A stretch of 16,738 nt of DNA from Pseudomonadota bacterium (GTDB lineage: Bacteria; Pseudomonadota; Gammaproteobacteria; Steroidobacterales; Steroidobacteraceae), in assembly GCA_023417315.1 (NCBI GenBank), contig JAEZFW010000007.1, forward strand, positions 1-16,738, in the 5' to 3' direction. A model generated the notes under the pieces. The model was not told the origin of the DNA, did not search any database, and saw only the letters and a list, made by a program, of their open reading frames with translations. Shown piece by piece: positions 1-5,713 of this stretch; positions within the stretch are counted from its first letter, which is position 1; the number at the start of each line of letters is the position of its first letter. The translations under genes were made by a program, and so were the position numbers.

Positions 1-35
1 GCCAGATCGATCGCGACGAGTTTAATCTTGCTCAC
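1..35 (-). CDS. IS110-family transposase, N-terminus only (runs off left edge)
   Basis: Only the first 11 codons are in the window, reading M-S-K-I-K-L-V-A-I-D-L and then a partial Ala codon. The pattern hydrophobic-V-x-I/L-D-L-A close to the N-terminus is typical of IS110-type DEDD transposases, whose first acidic active-site residue sits in the 'D(L/I)AK' motif. The start is GTG at 35-33, preceded on the minus strand by AGAGGAG with a 6-nt spacer, a strong ribosome-binding site. The rest of the gene lies to the left. IS110 elements move through a bridge RNA encoded in a non-coding end, which makes the leader at 36 to about 345 relevant. The call rests on very few residues; another RNase H-fold ATPase or transposase start is possible. 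Confidence 0.5.
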   Translation of the reverse strand, partial: MSKIKLVAIDL

Positions 36-72
36 GGTGGACTCCTCTCTCTTGGTGCCTAGACAACACCAA

Positions 73-95
73 TTCTGACGCACACCACGTCAGAA
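73..95. other. perfect 8-bp stem-loop in the transposase leader
   Basis: TTCTGACG (73-80) and CGTCAGAA (88-95) are exact inverted repeats around a 7-nt loop. The hairpin lies 38 bp upstream of the IS110-like start codon. It has no U-tract on either side, so it is not an intrinsic terminator. It could be a stem of an IS110 bridge RNA or a transposase-binding site; the sequence alone does not decide. Confidence 0.5.
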
Positions 96-134
96 GTGAG
101 GGAGGCGTCCATCTCAACATCCATCAACTTATCT

Positions 135-328
135 AGGCAATTCGGTGGGTGTCCAATGAGTGTCCAATGAGTGAGCCACTTGCGTCGCTTTGCCGCTCGA
201 CCAACGCTCAACGCGGAGTGCATTGGACACCCAACCATTCAGATCCGCAACATGGTGAGGTCCATGCCGGCATTTGCCTGCGTGTTGCCTCAATCAATCT
301 GGGCAGGCAAATCGGTGGGTGTCCAATG
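135..328. repeat. cluster of TGGGTGTCCAATG repeats, direct and inverted
   Basis: A 13-bp word, TGGGTGTCCAATG, occurs at 146-158 and 316-328 on the plus strand and inverted at 221-233. The two direct copies sit in a longer 24-bp repeat (135-158 and 305-328) with a single mismatch. Just after the first copy, GTGTCCAATGA is duplicated in tandem (149-159 and 160-170). The stretch 36-350 holds no convincing gene; it contains this cluster and the hairpin at 73-95. The last copy ends 23 bp before the RT stop codon. It may be the left end or bridge-RNA region of the IS110-like element, or remnants of another mobile element's ends. Confidence 0.7.
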
Positions 329-350
329 GTGTGATCCAATGATGTGACAA

Positions 351-2087
351 CTATGTCTGTCCGTGGGCGGTATGGAGGTCTTGGAGACTTTCGCGCAGAA
401 AAGGATTTCGGCGCGTGTAAGCAGTCTTGGAATCGAGATGGAAGATCAACGAGTACCGATCCCTCAAGCGCTCAAACTGCAGTCGTGATTGCGAGCTCCC
501 GCTCGTGCTCTCCACGTCCTCCACATACCTGCGGAAGACAGACAACATGAAGTCCGGCAAGGATATCCGGACATCTCGCTTCGAAACCATTTCGACGTCT
601 GGTGACGTCAGCGGCCGGCGCATGCCGCCCGATGCGAATGCTGTGTATAGGTTCGCGAGTACTATACGTGGTTCGTGCGCTGCGATGTTCGAGTTCTGCT
701 CGATCAAGAATCTGACTTGTTGTCGGTCACACTTATAGAAGAGATTGTTTGCGATCCATCGAAGAAGGCTAACGTAGGTTGCTGCATACGCAGTCGCATC
801 CGGCAATGAAGCCAGTACTACATAGCAGCGATACGGTAGCGTCGGTAGGCGCTCGATGAACGAATTCCTAAGATCGGGGTGCGCGGCTGTGAAGTGCATG
901 CCCTCCTTACGAATGTCGTCCTTGCGGCCCGGACTAAAGGGATCGGCTATATAGTTACTAAGCGCGTCCTCGACTGCCTGGCGAATCTTGTCCTGATCAC
1001 TGAACAGAGCGCATGCAAGGGCTAGAAGCTTGCCGTTTTTCATCGTGATCACTGACTCATCGACTGCTACATACTGTTGTGTCGTGGATCGATTGTGCAG
1101 CGGGCGAGGCTTAGCGTGGAGATCGTCTCTTGACGTGAGTCGCTCCCATTTCTCGCGGAGCTTTCGACTCATAGCTTCTTCTATAAATGCCACGTACCGA
1201 ACCGTGCCGTCGAGTCGGCTCACCCCCTGAAACAGCGGAACGCCAATTCTGTTGAAGTGATCATCGATACCAAATTTCTCAGCGTAATAGAGTTCTTGAC
1301 GCAACCGTCTCTTCATTCGCTTGGGGGCATGTGGCCGCGTGCAGTCGGATACGCTTAGCCCTGTTACGAATTGAGCTTGTCCCCTCTTCGCAATACGGAA
1401 CTTTGACTTTGAAAGCTCGAACCCCTCAGCCGCAAGCGCAGAGAGTATCTCGCCAAATGAGGGCAGCACTGCGCCGGAAAAGGTCAAGTCATCCGCATAT
1501 CGCGTGTATAGACAACCGTGCCGAATCGCGATAGCACTAAGCCGGCGATCCAGGTCGTGGCAAGCTAGATTAGCAATGAGCGGGCTGGCGCTTAAACCCA
1601 GTGACAGAGATCCATCTATGCAAAGCACATTGGCTATCAAGCGCGCTAGATCAGGTTGGAGACGAAGTGCAATGAGTATTGCTTGCACCCGATCGACAGT
1701 GATCGAGGGGAAAAAGTTGGCGATATCCGCTTTGAGAAGCAGTTGCGCGCCGCAGTGCGGCCACGCGTTTCTCTTGATGGTGCGCTTTCGGATGTAGCCG
1801 TTGGAGCACTCAGCCGGAAATGTTGGATCCACCTGACTAGCGTAGAGGCCCAAGCGTCGGGAAATACTTCGGTGGATTTGCTTGAGTTCGTCCGTTAGGG
1901 GCTCGAACACGATCCGAAAGTGCCCCCGCCTTCTCGCATTCCGTTTCGGAATGCGATGCATACGATAGTGAATTCCACGCGCGTCGCTCGCCAGCACCTC
2001 GAGCAGCTGCTGGTTGACCCCCAGCGCCACTGCGAGCTGCGCGACATTGCGGCATTCGGCGAGATCCGGCGTGAACTCTCGAGACAT
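351..2087 (-). CDS. retron-type reverse transcriptase fused to a DUF3800-like domain
   Basis: The 578-residue protein is an RNA-directed DNA polymerase. Visible landmarks are the retron-specific NAxxH motif (NAWPH, 107-111), the first catalytic Asp in KADIANFF (D121), an SPLIANL motif near 168-174, the catalytic YADD (197-200) and the retron VTG motif (241-243). The RT part ends near residue 320, the usual length of a stand-alone retron RT. Residues from about 338 to 555 form an extra domain opening with VAVDES (D343, E344) and ending with SLPDFMLSVFRRYV; this fits DUF3800, a predicted RNase H-fold nuclease-like family. Retron RTs make a branched RNA-DNA hybrid (msDNA), and known retrons act in phage defence together with an effector; the fused domain is the probable effector. 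I recall this layout as retron type VII-A1. ATG at 2087 is preferred over an in-frame TTG at 2117, because the longer form would run through the upstream hairpins. No ribosome-binding site is visible; the a2 repeat of the candidate ncRNA ends 5 bp before the ATG. Confidence 0.88.
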   Translation of the reverse strand: MSREFTPDLAECRNVAQLAVALGVNQQLLEVLASDARGIHYRMHRIPKRNARRRGHFRIVFEPLTDELKQIHRSISRRLGLYASQVDPTFPAECSNGYIRKRTIKRNAWPHCGAQLLLKADIANFFPSITVDRVQAILIALRLQPDLARLIANVLCIDGSLSLGLSASPLIANLACHDLDRRLSAIAIRHGCLYTRYADDLTFSGAVLPSFGEILSALAAEGFELSKSKFRIAKRGQAQFVTGLSVSDCTRPHAPKRMKRRLRQELYYAEKFGIDDHFNRIGVPLFQGVSRLDGTVRYVAFIEEAMSRKLREKWERLTSRDDLHAKPRPLHNRSTTQQYVAVDESVITMKNGKLLALACALFSDQDKIRQAVEDALSNYIADPFSPGRKDDIRKEGMHFTAAHPDLRNSFIERLPTLPYRCYVVLASLPDATAYAATYVSLLRWIANNLFYKCDRQQVRFLIEQNSNIAAHEPRIVLANLYTAFASGGMRRPLTSPDVEMVSKRDVRISLPDFMLSVFRRYVEDVESTSGSSQSRLQFERLRDRYSLIFHLDSKTAYTRRNPFLRESLQDLHTAHGQT

Positions 2088-2092
2088 GAAGA

Positions 2093-2173
2093 AGGCGGTC
2101 GCAACCAGGACAAGCAACTAGTACCTTGTAGGCGGGTGCGACTCGCACCCTAAACCATGAAAAGCGACCGCCT
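2093..2173 (-). ncRNA. candidate retron msr-msd RNA with a1/a2 inverted repeat
   Basis: On the minus strand AGGCGGTCGC (2173-2164) and its perfect complement GCGACCGCCT (2102-2093) bracket about 60 nt, as the a1 and a2 repeats of a retron ncRNA do. Between them are two hairpins. The first is a 7-bp GC stem at 2134-2150 (GGGTGCG/CGCACCC, 3-nt loop). The second is ACAAG/CTTGT at 2110-2129, with ACTAGT inside its loop. The block lies directly upstream of the RT and in the same orientation, where msr-msd is expected. At 81 nt it is shorter than well-known retron RNAs such as Ec86. I cannot place the branching guanosine with confidence. It could instead be a regulatory leader that folds over the RT translation start. 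Confidence 0.5.
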
Positions 2174-2179
2174 ATAAGC

Positions 2180-2206
2180 AGTTTACCATCTGGCACCGGC
2201 TCTCAA
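2180..2206 (-). promoter_or_regulatory. possible promoter for the retron RNA and RT
   Basis: On the minus strand TTGAGA (2206-2201) and TAAACT (2185-2180) are separated by 15 bp, a short but usable spacing. A start about 7 nt downstream would fall at 2173, exactly on the first base of the a1 repeat, as expected if the transcript begins with a1. The -35 part overlaps a small inverted repeat, CTCTC/GAGAG. Individually the hexamers are only moderate matches. Confidence 0.35.
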
Positions 2207-2223
2207 TGAGAGAGATCAAGAGT

Positions 2224-2252
2224 TTGGACATGTCTTTGCGAACCACTAAATA
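2224..2252 (+). promoter_or_regulatory. weak candidate promoter for the three-gene cassette
   Basis: TTGGAC (2224-2229), a 17-bp spacer and TAAATA (2247-2252) form a plausible but weak sigma70-like promoter reading toward the TIGR04255 gene. The start codon I prefer is about 170 bp downstream. An AT-rich TAAAAT at 2418-2423, immediately before that start codon, is an alternative -10 but has no matching -35. Confidence 0.25.
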
Positions 2253-2428
2253 CGTGCGTTATGCCCCCGCCAAGAAGGAGAAGAACAATCGACTACAGAT
2301 CGGTGGTGGTCTACTTAGCCACGCAGAATCGCTCGACGTTTGATTCCGTCCCCGGATTCTCGGATCGCCATGAGATCATTGCGGACGATCACATGCGCGT
2401 TCGGAACAATTTCCGACTAAAATGTGGT

Positions 2429-3247
2429 ATGGCGACAAGATTTAAGCATCCACCTCTCGTTGAGGTAATCGCAGAACTGCGATGGACAGCGGGAGTAAAG
2501 ACGAGCACGACCGATACAGGCGCGACGGAGATTCGCGTTCCGATATCCGCCGCCGCGCTATCACGAGCCGACGAATTCTTGATGCGGTTCGCTTCGGCAG
2601 TCGGCGAACAGGGCTACTCACAAGTCGAGCGGCTGCTGCCTCCGGGTGTTCCCGCGATCCCGTTTCAACCTATGTATAGATTCCGAAAGCGGGAACTCAT
2701 ACCGATCACAAGTACCCTGTACCAGTTGGGAGCAGGCATATTTTCGGTGAACATAACGCCGCCGTATCAGTCGTGGTCAGACTTCCGCCCTGTCGTTCAC
2801 CAAGGTTTGTCTGCCTTATTGAGGTGCCGTTCCGAGGACGAGAGGGAAACACCTTTCACGCAACTAACGTTGCGCTACATAGATGCCTTTCGAGAAAATC
2901 TGTTGCAGAACCTAAGCCCACGTGATTTCTTGCGCGACGTGCTCGGGTTTCAGGTCGCAGTTCCGGACGCAGTTTCGAGCTTGGTCGCCAAAGGAGCTCA
3001 AATCGTTCCTCAGGTCAATCTCACTGCGCCCTTGCAGAGTGGCGCTCGGATGTCTCTTACCGTCGGAGAGGGCCGCGTCAACAACGAATTCGCCGTGATC
3101 TTAGATACATCCATCCAAGACACGAGAGCAACTAAGCCAGCCTTGGACACCGTGATGAGCGCGTTTGACGCAGCACATGATGTGCTGGGTGAGATGTTTC
3201 AGAAGATCACAAAAAAGCTACACCCGCTTATGGAGCCCCAAAGCTGA
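2429..3247 (+). CDS. TIGR04255 family protein of unknown function
   Basis: A 272-residue protein. Its N-terminus, FKHPPLVEVIAELRW (residues 5-19), and its C-terminal FDAAHDVLGEMFQKITKKLHPLME segment are the conserved ends of the sporadically distributed TIGR04255 family, usually about 250-270 residues. No catalytic motif, signal peptide or membrane segment is visible, so it is probably cytoplasmic. The reading frame stays open upstream to 2261, but the family signature starts only five residues after ATG 2429, which favours that start. The ribosome-binding site is weak. The stop codon is 2 bp before the next ATG, so the two genes are almost certainly co-transcribed and probably translationally coupled. 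The gene is divergent from the retron RT, with a 341-bp shared intergenic region. The biochemical function of the family is unknown to me. Confidence 0.75.
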   Translation: MATRFKHPPLVEVIAELRWTAGVKTSTTDTGATEIRVPISAAALSRADEFLMRFASAVGEQGYSQVERLLPPGVPAIPFQPMYRFRKRELIPITSTLYQLGAGIFSVNITPPYQSWSDFRPVVHQGLSALLRCRSEDERETPFTQLTLRYIDAFRENLLQNLSPRDFLRDVLGFQVAVPDAVSSLVAKGAQIVPQVNLTAPLQSGARMSLTVGEGRVNNEFAVILDTSIQDTRATKPALDTVMSAFDAAHDVLGEMFQKITKKLHPLMEPQS

Positions 3248-3249
3248 TC

Positions 3250-3780
3250 ATGAGTTATCTATTGTCGCCTCCGTTGCCCGGTGTTGCGTCAGGTATGCGG
3301 TGGACGAGCTGCGACGCAGAGTTGCCAGGCTTGGTCGATCGGTGGCTGCCTCGCCGACCGAGTGGGTGGCGCGCAATCTTCGATATGCCCGTCCCGCGCA
3401 CGCGGCTCGCTGATTTCGAGAGTCTCCCGTCCGACTGGGACGGATACGGAGCGCTGCCGATATCCGAACAAGTTCGGCAGAATGCGGAGGCTCTTCTGTC
3501 TTTGTTCAGCGGGTTTTCTCCCTCGCTACCCCCTCCAGAGATCGCTCCTCACGCTAATGGCACCATTTCGTTGGAGTGGGAAGTAGGACAAGCTGAAGCG
3601 TATCTAGAGATCGGAAAGACAAGAATTAGCGGTTATATCCGCTCTCAGGCGGGTGAAACATATCTGATCGAAGGAAATGCTGATGAGGTGGACGAGACGT
3701 TGGCAAGACTCTTGGAAGAACATATTTACCCATGTACGGAGCTGGCTTTGCCGGTTACGAGTCTCGATATGGCAGCCTAG
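3250..3780 (+). CDS. uncharacterised protein with DWDGYGA and ANGTISLEWE motifs
   Basis: A 176-residue protein and the second gene of the cassette. Residues 59-69 read LPSDWDGYGAL, and residues 102-111 read ANGTISLEWE, followed by AYLEIGKTRISGYI. I recall this combination from a widespread family of small bacterial hypothetical proteins with the pattern W-D-(S/G)-Y-G-A, then a proline-rich stretch, then a 'G(T/V)xLEW' strand. The second half looks beta-rich. No signal peptide, membrane segment or catalytic motif is evident. ATG 3250 follows the previous stop by 2 bp and has no Shine-Dalgarno of its own, consistent with translational coupling. The last codons end in a short Met-Ala-Ala. Function unknown; the tight operon arrangement suggests it works with its neighbours. 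Confidence 0.65.
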   Translation: MSYLLSPPLPGVASGMRWTSCDAELPGLVDRWLPRRPSGWRAIFDMPVPRTRLADFESLPSDWDGYGALPISEQVRQNAEALLSLFSGFSPSLPPPEIAPHANGTISLEWEVGQAEAYLEIGKTRISGYIRSQAGETYLIEGNADEVDETLARLLEEHIYPCTELALPVTSLDMAA

Positions 3781-3826
3781 CGCCTCGGGTAAAGTACCCG
3801 CGGAGATTCCCGACGCGGAGATACTT

Positions 3827-4255
3827 GTGAGAGGAATCTGCAGTCCGTTCCATGTCAGCGTTAGCAAGAACAAGCTCAAGCCCGAAGCGTTCGATCCATT
3901 TCCCGGTACAGATGAAGTCTCCGTGATGCGAGTCAAGTACTTAGGAGATGCGAGATGCAAGCTCAGGGCGAAAGCTCTGGAGCGGTTACCGACAAAGTCT
4001 TATCGAGGTGTTGCAGTCTTCACAGCCGAACTGGCAAGGAAGAACTGCGCGGTAGTTGTCGACTCGCGTCGGCACTATCTTGGTCACGCAGACATCCACT
4101 ACCAATTTGAAGCGCCTCCGCCAGGCGAGCCCTTGCCTGCCGAAGTGTTGAGCCAACTTCGCCCGCGACTCAAGGAGCTGAGTAAGCGAGCTAAGTACAT
4201 TCCTGATCCACTGCCGCAGAGTTGCCGCTGGTCCGGCGAAGCAATGCGCTGCTAA
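3827..4255 (+). CDS. uncharacterised protein with SVMR, GHADIH and GEPLPAE motifs
   Basis: A 142-residue protein starting at GTG 3827, which has GGAG at 3817-3820 and a 6-nt spacer. The open frame extends upstream to 3677, but that part overlaps the preceding gene in another frame, so the GTG is the likely start. Visible motifs are AFDPFPGTDEVSVMR (21-35), RGVAVFTAELARKNCAVVVDSRRHYLGHADIHY (60-92) and GEPLPAE (100-106). The DSR...GHADIH segment is rich in charged and His residues and could be a functional site, but I know no assigned activity. It is the last gene of the cassette, 46 bp after the DWDGYGA gene. I recall similar proteins encoded next to DWDGYGA-type genes in other genomes; this needs a neighbourhood search. 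Confidence 0.65.
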   Translation: MRGICSPFHVSVSKNKLKPEAFDPFPGTDEVSVMRVKYLGDARCKLRAKALERLPTKSYRGVAVFTAELARKNCAVVVDSRRHYLGHADIHYQFEAPPPGEPLPAEVLSQLRPRLKELSKRAKYIPDPLPQSCRWSGEAMRC

Positions 4256-4400
4256 ACGGGTAGCGCCAAGCTACATCGACGCCTTCAGGTCGCCTAGCCC
4301 CTGAGATGATCGTCGACACCTGCCAAAGTTTCGTTGATATAGGTTCGCGCAGTAGAGCAGTCCCACTATTTGACTGCCCTTGACGGCCCCCAAACATCGC

Positions 4401-4427
4401 AAAAAAAAGCCCCGCTCTCGCGGGGCT
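4401..4427 (-). terminator. strong intrinsic terminator, minus strand
   Basis: AGCCCCGC (4408-4415) and GCGGGGCT (4420-4427) form an 8-bp GC-rich stem with a 4-nt loop. On the minus strand it is followed by an uninterrupted run of U residues (4408-4401). It ends transcripts coming from the right, either the immA-like/nrdJ unit (about 400 nt downstream of the immA stop) or a small RNA starting just upstream. There is no U-tract in the plus direction, so it does not serve the cassette. Confidence 0.85.
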
Positions 4428-4500
4428 ACTCGTGTCGACGACGGGTTAGTCCCCTTCGCATCAACAACTATGGAATCACCGGTTGTGTGCGGCGGTGACC
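4402..4500 (-). ncRNA. possible small structured RNA or attenuator remnant
   Basis: On the minus strand a 6-bp stem TCACCG/CGGTGA (4498-4493 with 4481-4476, 11-nt loop) is followed by GGGGACTA (4454-4447). GGGGACTA can pair, with one bulged A, with TAGCCCC (4428-4422), the 5' arm of the terminator. The two pairings are mutually exclusive, the classic antiterminator/terminator layout. No minus-strand gene follows closely, so it may be a stand-alone small RNA or a relic. No convincing promoter was found. Confidence 0.25.
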
Positions 4501-4566
4501 CTCACTGATTCAATTCAAAATCTTCGTTCGCTGCGTACGAGAGCAGTGATTCGTTTGCGCTGAGAT

Positions 4567-4604
4567 GCCCCCACCCTGACCCTCCCCCGCTTCGCAAGGG
4601 AGGT
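4567..4604. repeat. dispersed palindromic repeat, family C (first copy)
   Basis: A run of C-rich sequence followed by CCCTCCCCCGCTTCGCAAGG and GAGG. The same unit recurs at 6514-6551, and inverted at 10503-10540 inside the MITE-like element; a relative lies at 16345-16380. CCCTCCC and GGGAGG can pair around the CGCTTCGC core. Confidence 0.7.
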
Positions 4605-4791
4605 AATTGGCTTTCGCTACTCGCTCACGCGACTCCATCATCCCGACGCTCTCTCCTTCTCGACGGGAGAGAGAGCGCTTGCATGATCGTCGCGATGCGC
4701 GCAGCGCGCGCGGAGCGGCGAAGCACGTGTAGTCTGTGCCTGTCATTCGCACTTCAACTCCCAGTTCACGAAGGTCATGCACTCAAGCTCA

Positions 4792-4839
4792 CCGCCCAGC
4801 CTCGCAACCGCCCAGCCTCGCAACCGCTCAGCCGCGCAG
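4792..4839. repeat. 16-bp tandem repeat overlapping the immA-like stop codon
   Basis: CCGCCCAGCCTCGCAA is present twice in perfect tandem (4792-4807 and 4808-4823). A third, degenerate copy (4824-4839) contains the stop codon and last codons of the immA-like gene. The array may have arisen by slippage at the gene's 3' end. Confidence 0.75.
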
Positions 4840-5682
4840 ACGAGCCATACCGAGCTCTTCAAGCCGAATCGCCATCACTTCAACAGAAACTCCGAACCAT
4901 TCAGCCAAAGACTGGAAATGGCGCCCGTTGTAGCGCTGCGCACCCGCAAGGATTCGAGCCAATTCGCGATCATTTTTGCATCTCCGCTGCAAGTCCCTGA
5001 GACTCGCGCCAAAAAGGGCGAAAGCCGTCGCTTCGGTCATCCGGAAGGATCTCGTTAGAAATCTTCGTTCAAACGCCAAGCACACTTGCTTCTCTGGCAA
5101 GAGAAACAGTGCAGCAAACGTATCCGCTTCCATCTCTTCCGAATCGCGCGCTCCTGCAGCGGAACCATCTGGTGCTCGGTCGCGATGCAATCCGGTACCC
5201 TCATGCAGGATTGCATGACCGAGTTCATGTGCCGCAGTGAAGTTTCTCAATGCTGGAGCGAAGCGCCGCGAGATTCGCACCTCGTTTCGATCCTTGTCCA
5301 TGATTCCGGCCACTTCAAACGAGTCTCTGCCGCCGACATGCTGGCCTAGAGAGTCATGCATCGTGACCTTATACCCAATCACTTCAAGTGCTAGCTCAGG
5401 ATCGAGAAGCTTCGAAGGTTGGACATCCTCCGTACCGCAGATCTGCCTCCGGTTCTGCCACATCAACCTGTGCAGATTTCGAACTATCGTCTCGATTTCC
5501 GTTCTTGAGAATCGCCGACCTTTGCTTAGGCCGCCGAGCAGATCACTTGGATGAATGACCGCTCGGGCTACTGCCTGCTGCGGTAGCAAAGCATCGTAGA
5601 CACCTTCGCCGTTCAGGTGAGCCCACGGGTTCTGGAGAGTTGCCCTACTCTGCCGAATCAGCTCGTCGGTGTCTCGCGTCAT
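4828..5682 (-). CDS. ImmA/IrrE-family metallo-endopeptidase
   Basis: A 284-residue predicted zinc peptidase of the ImmA/IrrE (DUF955, peptidase M78) family. The metal site is FTAAHELGHAILH with HELGH at 152-156, and the distal acidic ligand region is EEMEADTFAALFLLP (about 182-196). The C-terminal segment FGVSVEVMAIRLEELGM is typical of ImmA-like proteins. Family members usually cleave or inactivate a cognate HTH repressor. This protein has no HTH domain of its own and no HTH partner gene beside it. ATG 5682 has AGGA on the minus strand with a 9-nt spacer. It starts 31 bp after the nrdJb stop in the same direction, so it is probably transcribed with the reductase genes. The residues before about 100 match no domain I recognise. 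Its target is unknown. Confidence 0.85.
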   Translation of the reverse strand: MTRDTDELIRQSRATLQNPWAHLNGEGVYDALLPQQAVARAVIHPSDLLGGLSKGRRFSRTEIETIVRNLHRLMWQNRRQICGTEDVQPSKLLDPELALEVIGYKVTMHDSLGQHVGGRDSFEVAGIMDKDRNEVRISRRFAPALRNFTAAHELGHAILHEGTGLHRDRAPDGSAAGARDSEEMEADTFAALFLLPEKQVCLAFERRFLTRSFRMTEATAFALFGASLRDLQRRCKNDRELARILAGAQRYNGRHFQSLAEWFGVSVEVMAIRLEELGMARLRG

Positions 5683-5713
5683 AGCTAGCGATCCTCAGGT
5701 GAACCAGCGGGCA

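Larger units (their letters stand above)
4256..4827. other. gene-poor interval between the cassette and the immA-like gene
   Basis: No convincing coding sequence was seen on either strand in these 572 bp. The interval contains a minus-strand terminator with associated structure (4401-4500), a dispersed CCCTCCCCCGC...GGGAGG repeat (4567-4604), a CTCTCTCC/GGGAGAGAG palindrome near 4651-4676, and the first copies of a 16-bp tandem repeat (from 4792). It probably marks the border between the accessory left part and the chromosomal right part. Confidence 0.6.

Noticed and set aside
2088..2117. Longer reverse transcriptase starting at TTG 2117
   Set aside because: It adds ten hydrophobic residues encoded by the candidate ncRNA hairpin and a2 repeat; ATG 2087 gives an N-terminus typical of retron RTs.
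2133..2151. GGGTGCGA/TCGCACCC as an intrinsic terminator
   Set aside because: It has no U-tract on either side and is better explained as a stem of the candidate retron RNA.
4256..4500. tRNA gene or tRNA-derived attachment site at the right border of the accessory block
   Set aside because: No T-arm, acceptor stem or CCA-like end could be assembled on either strand, and no direct repeat with the left border was found.
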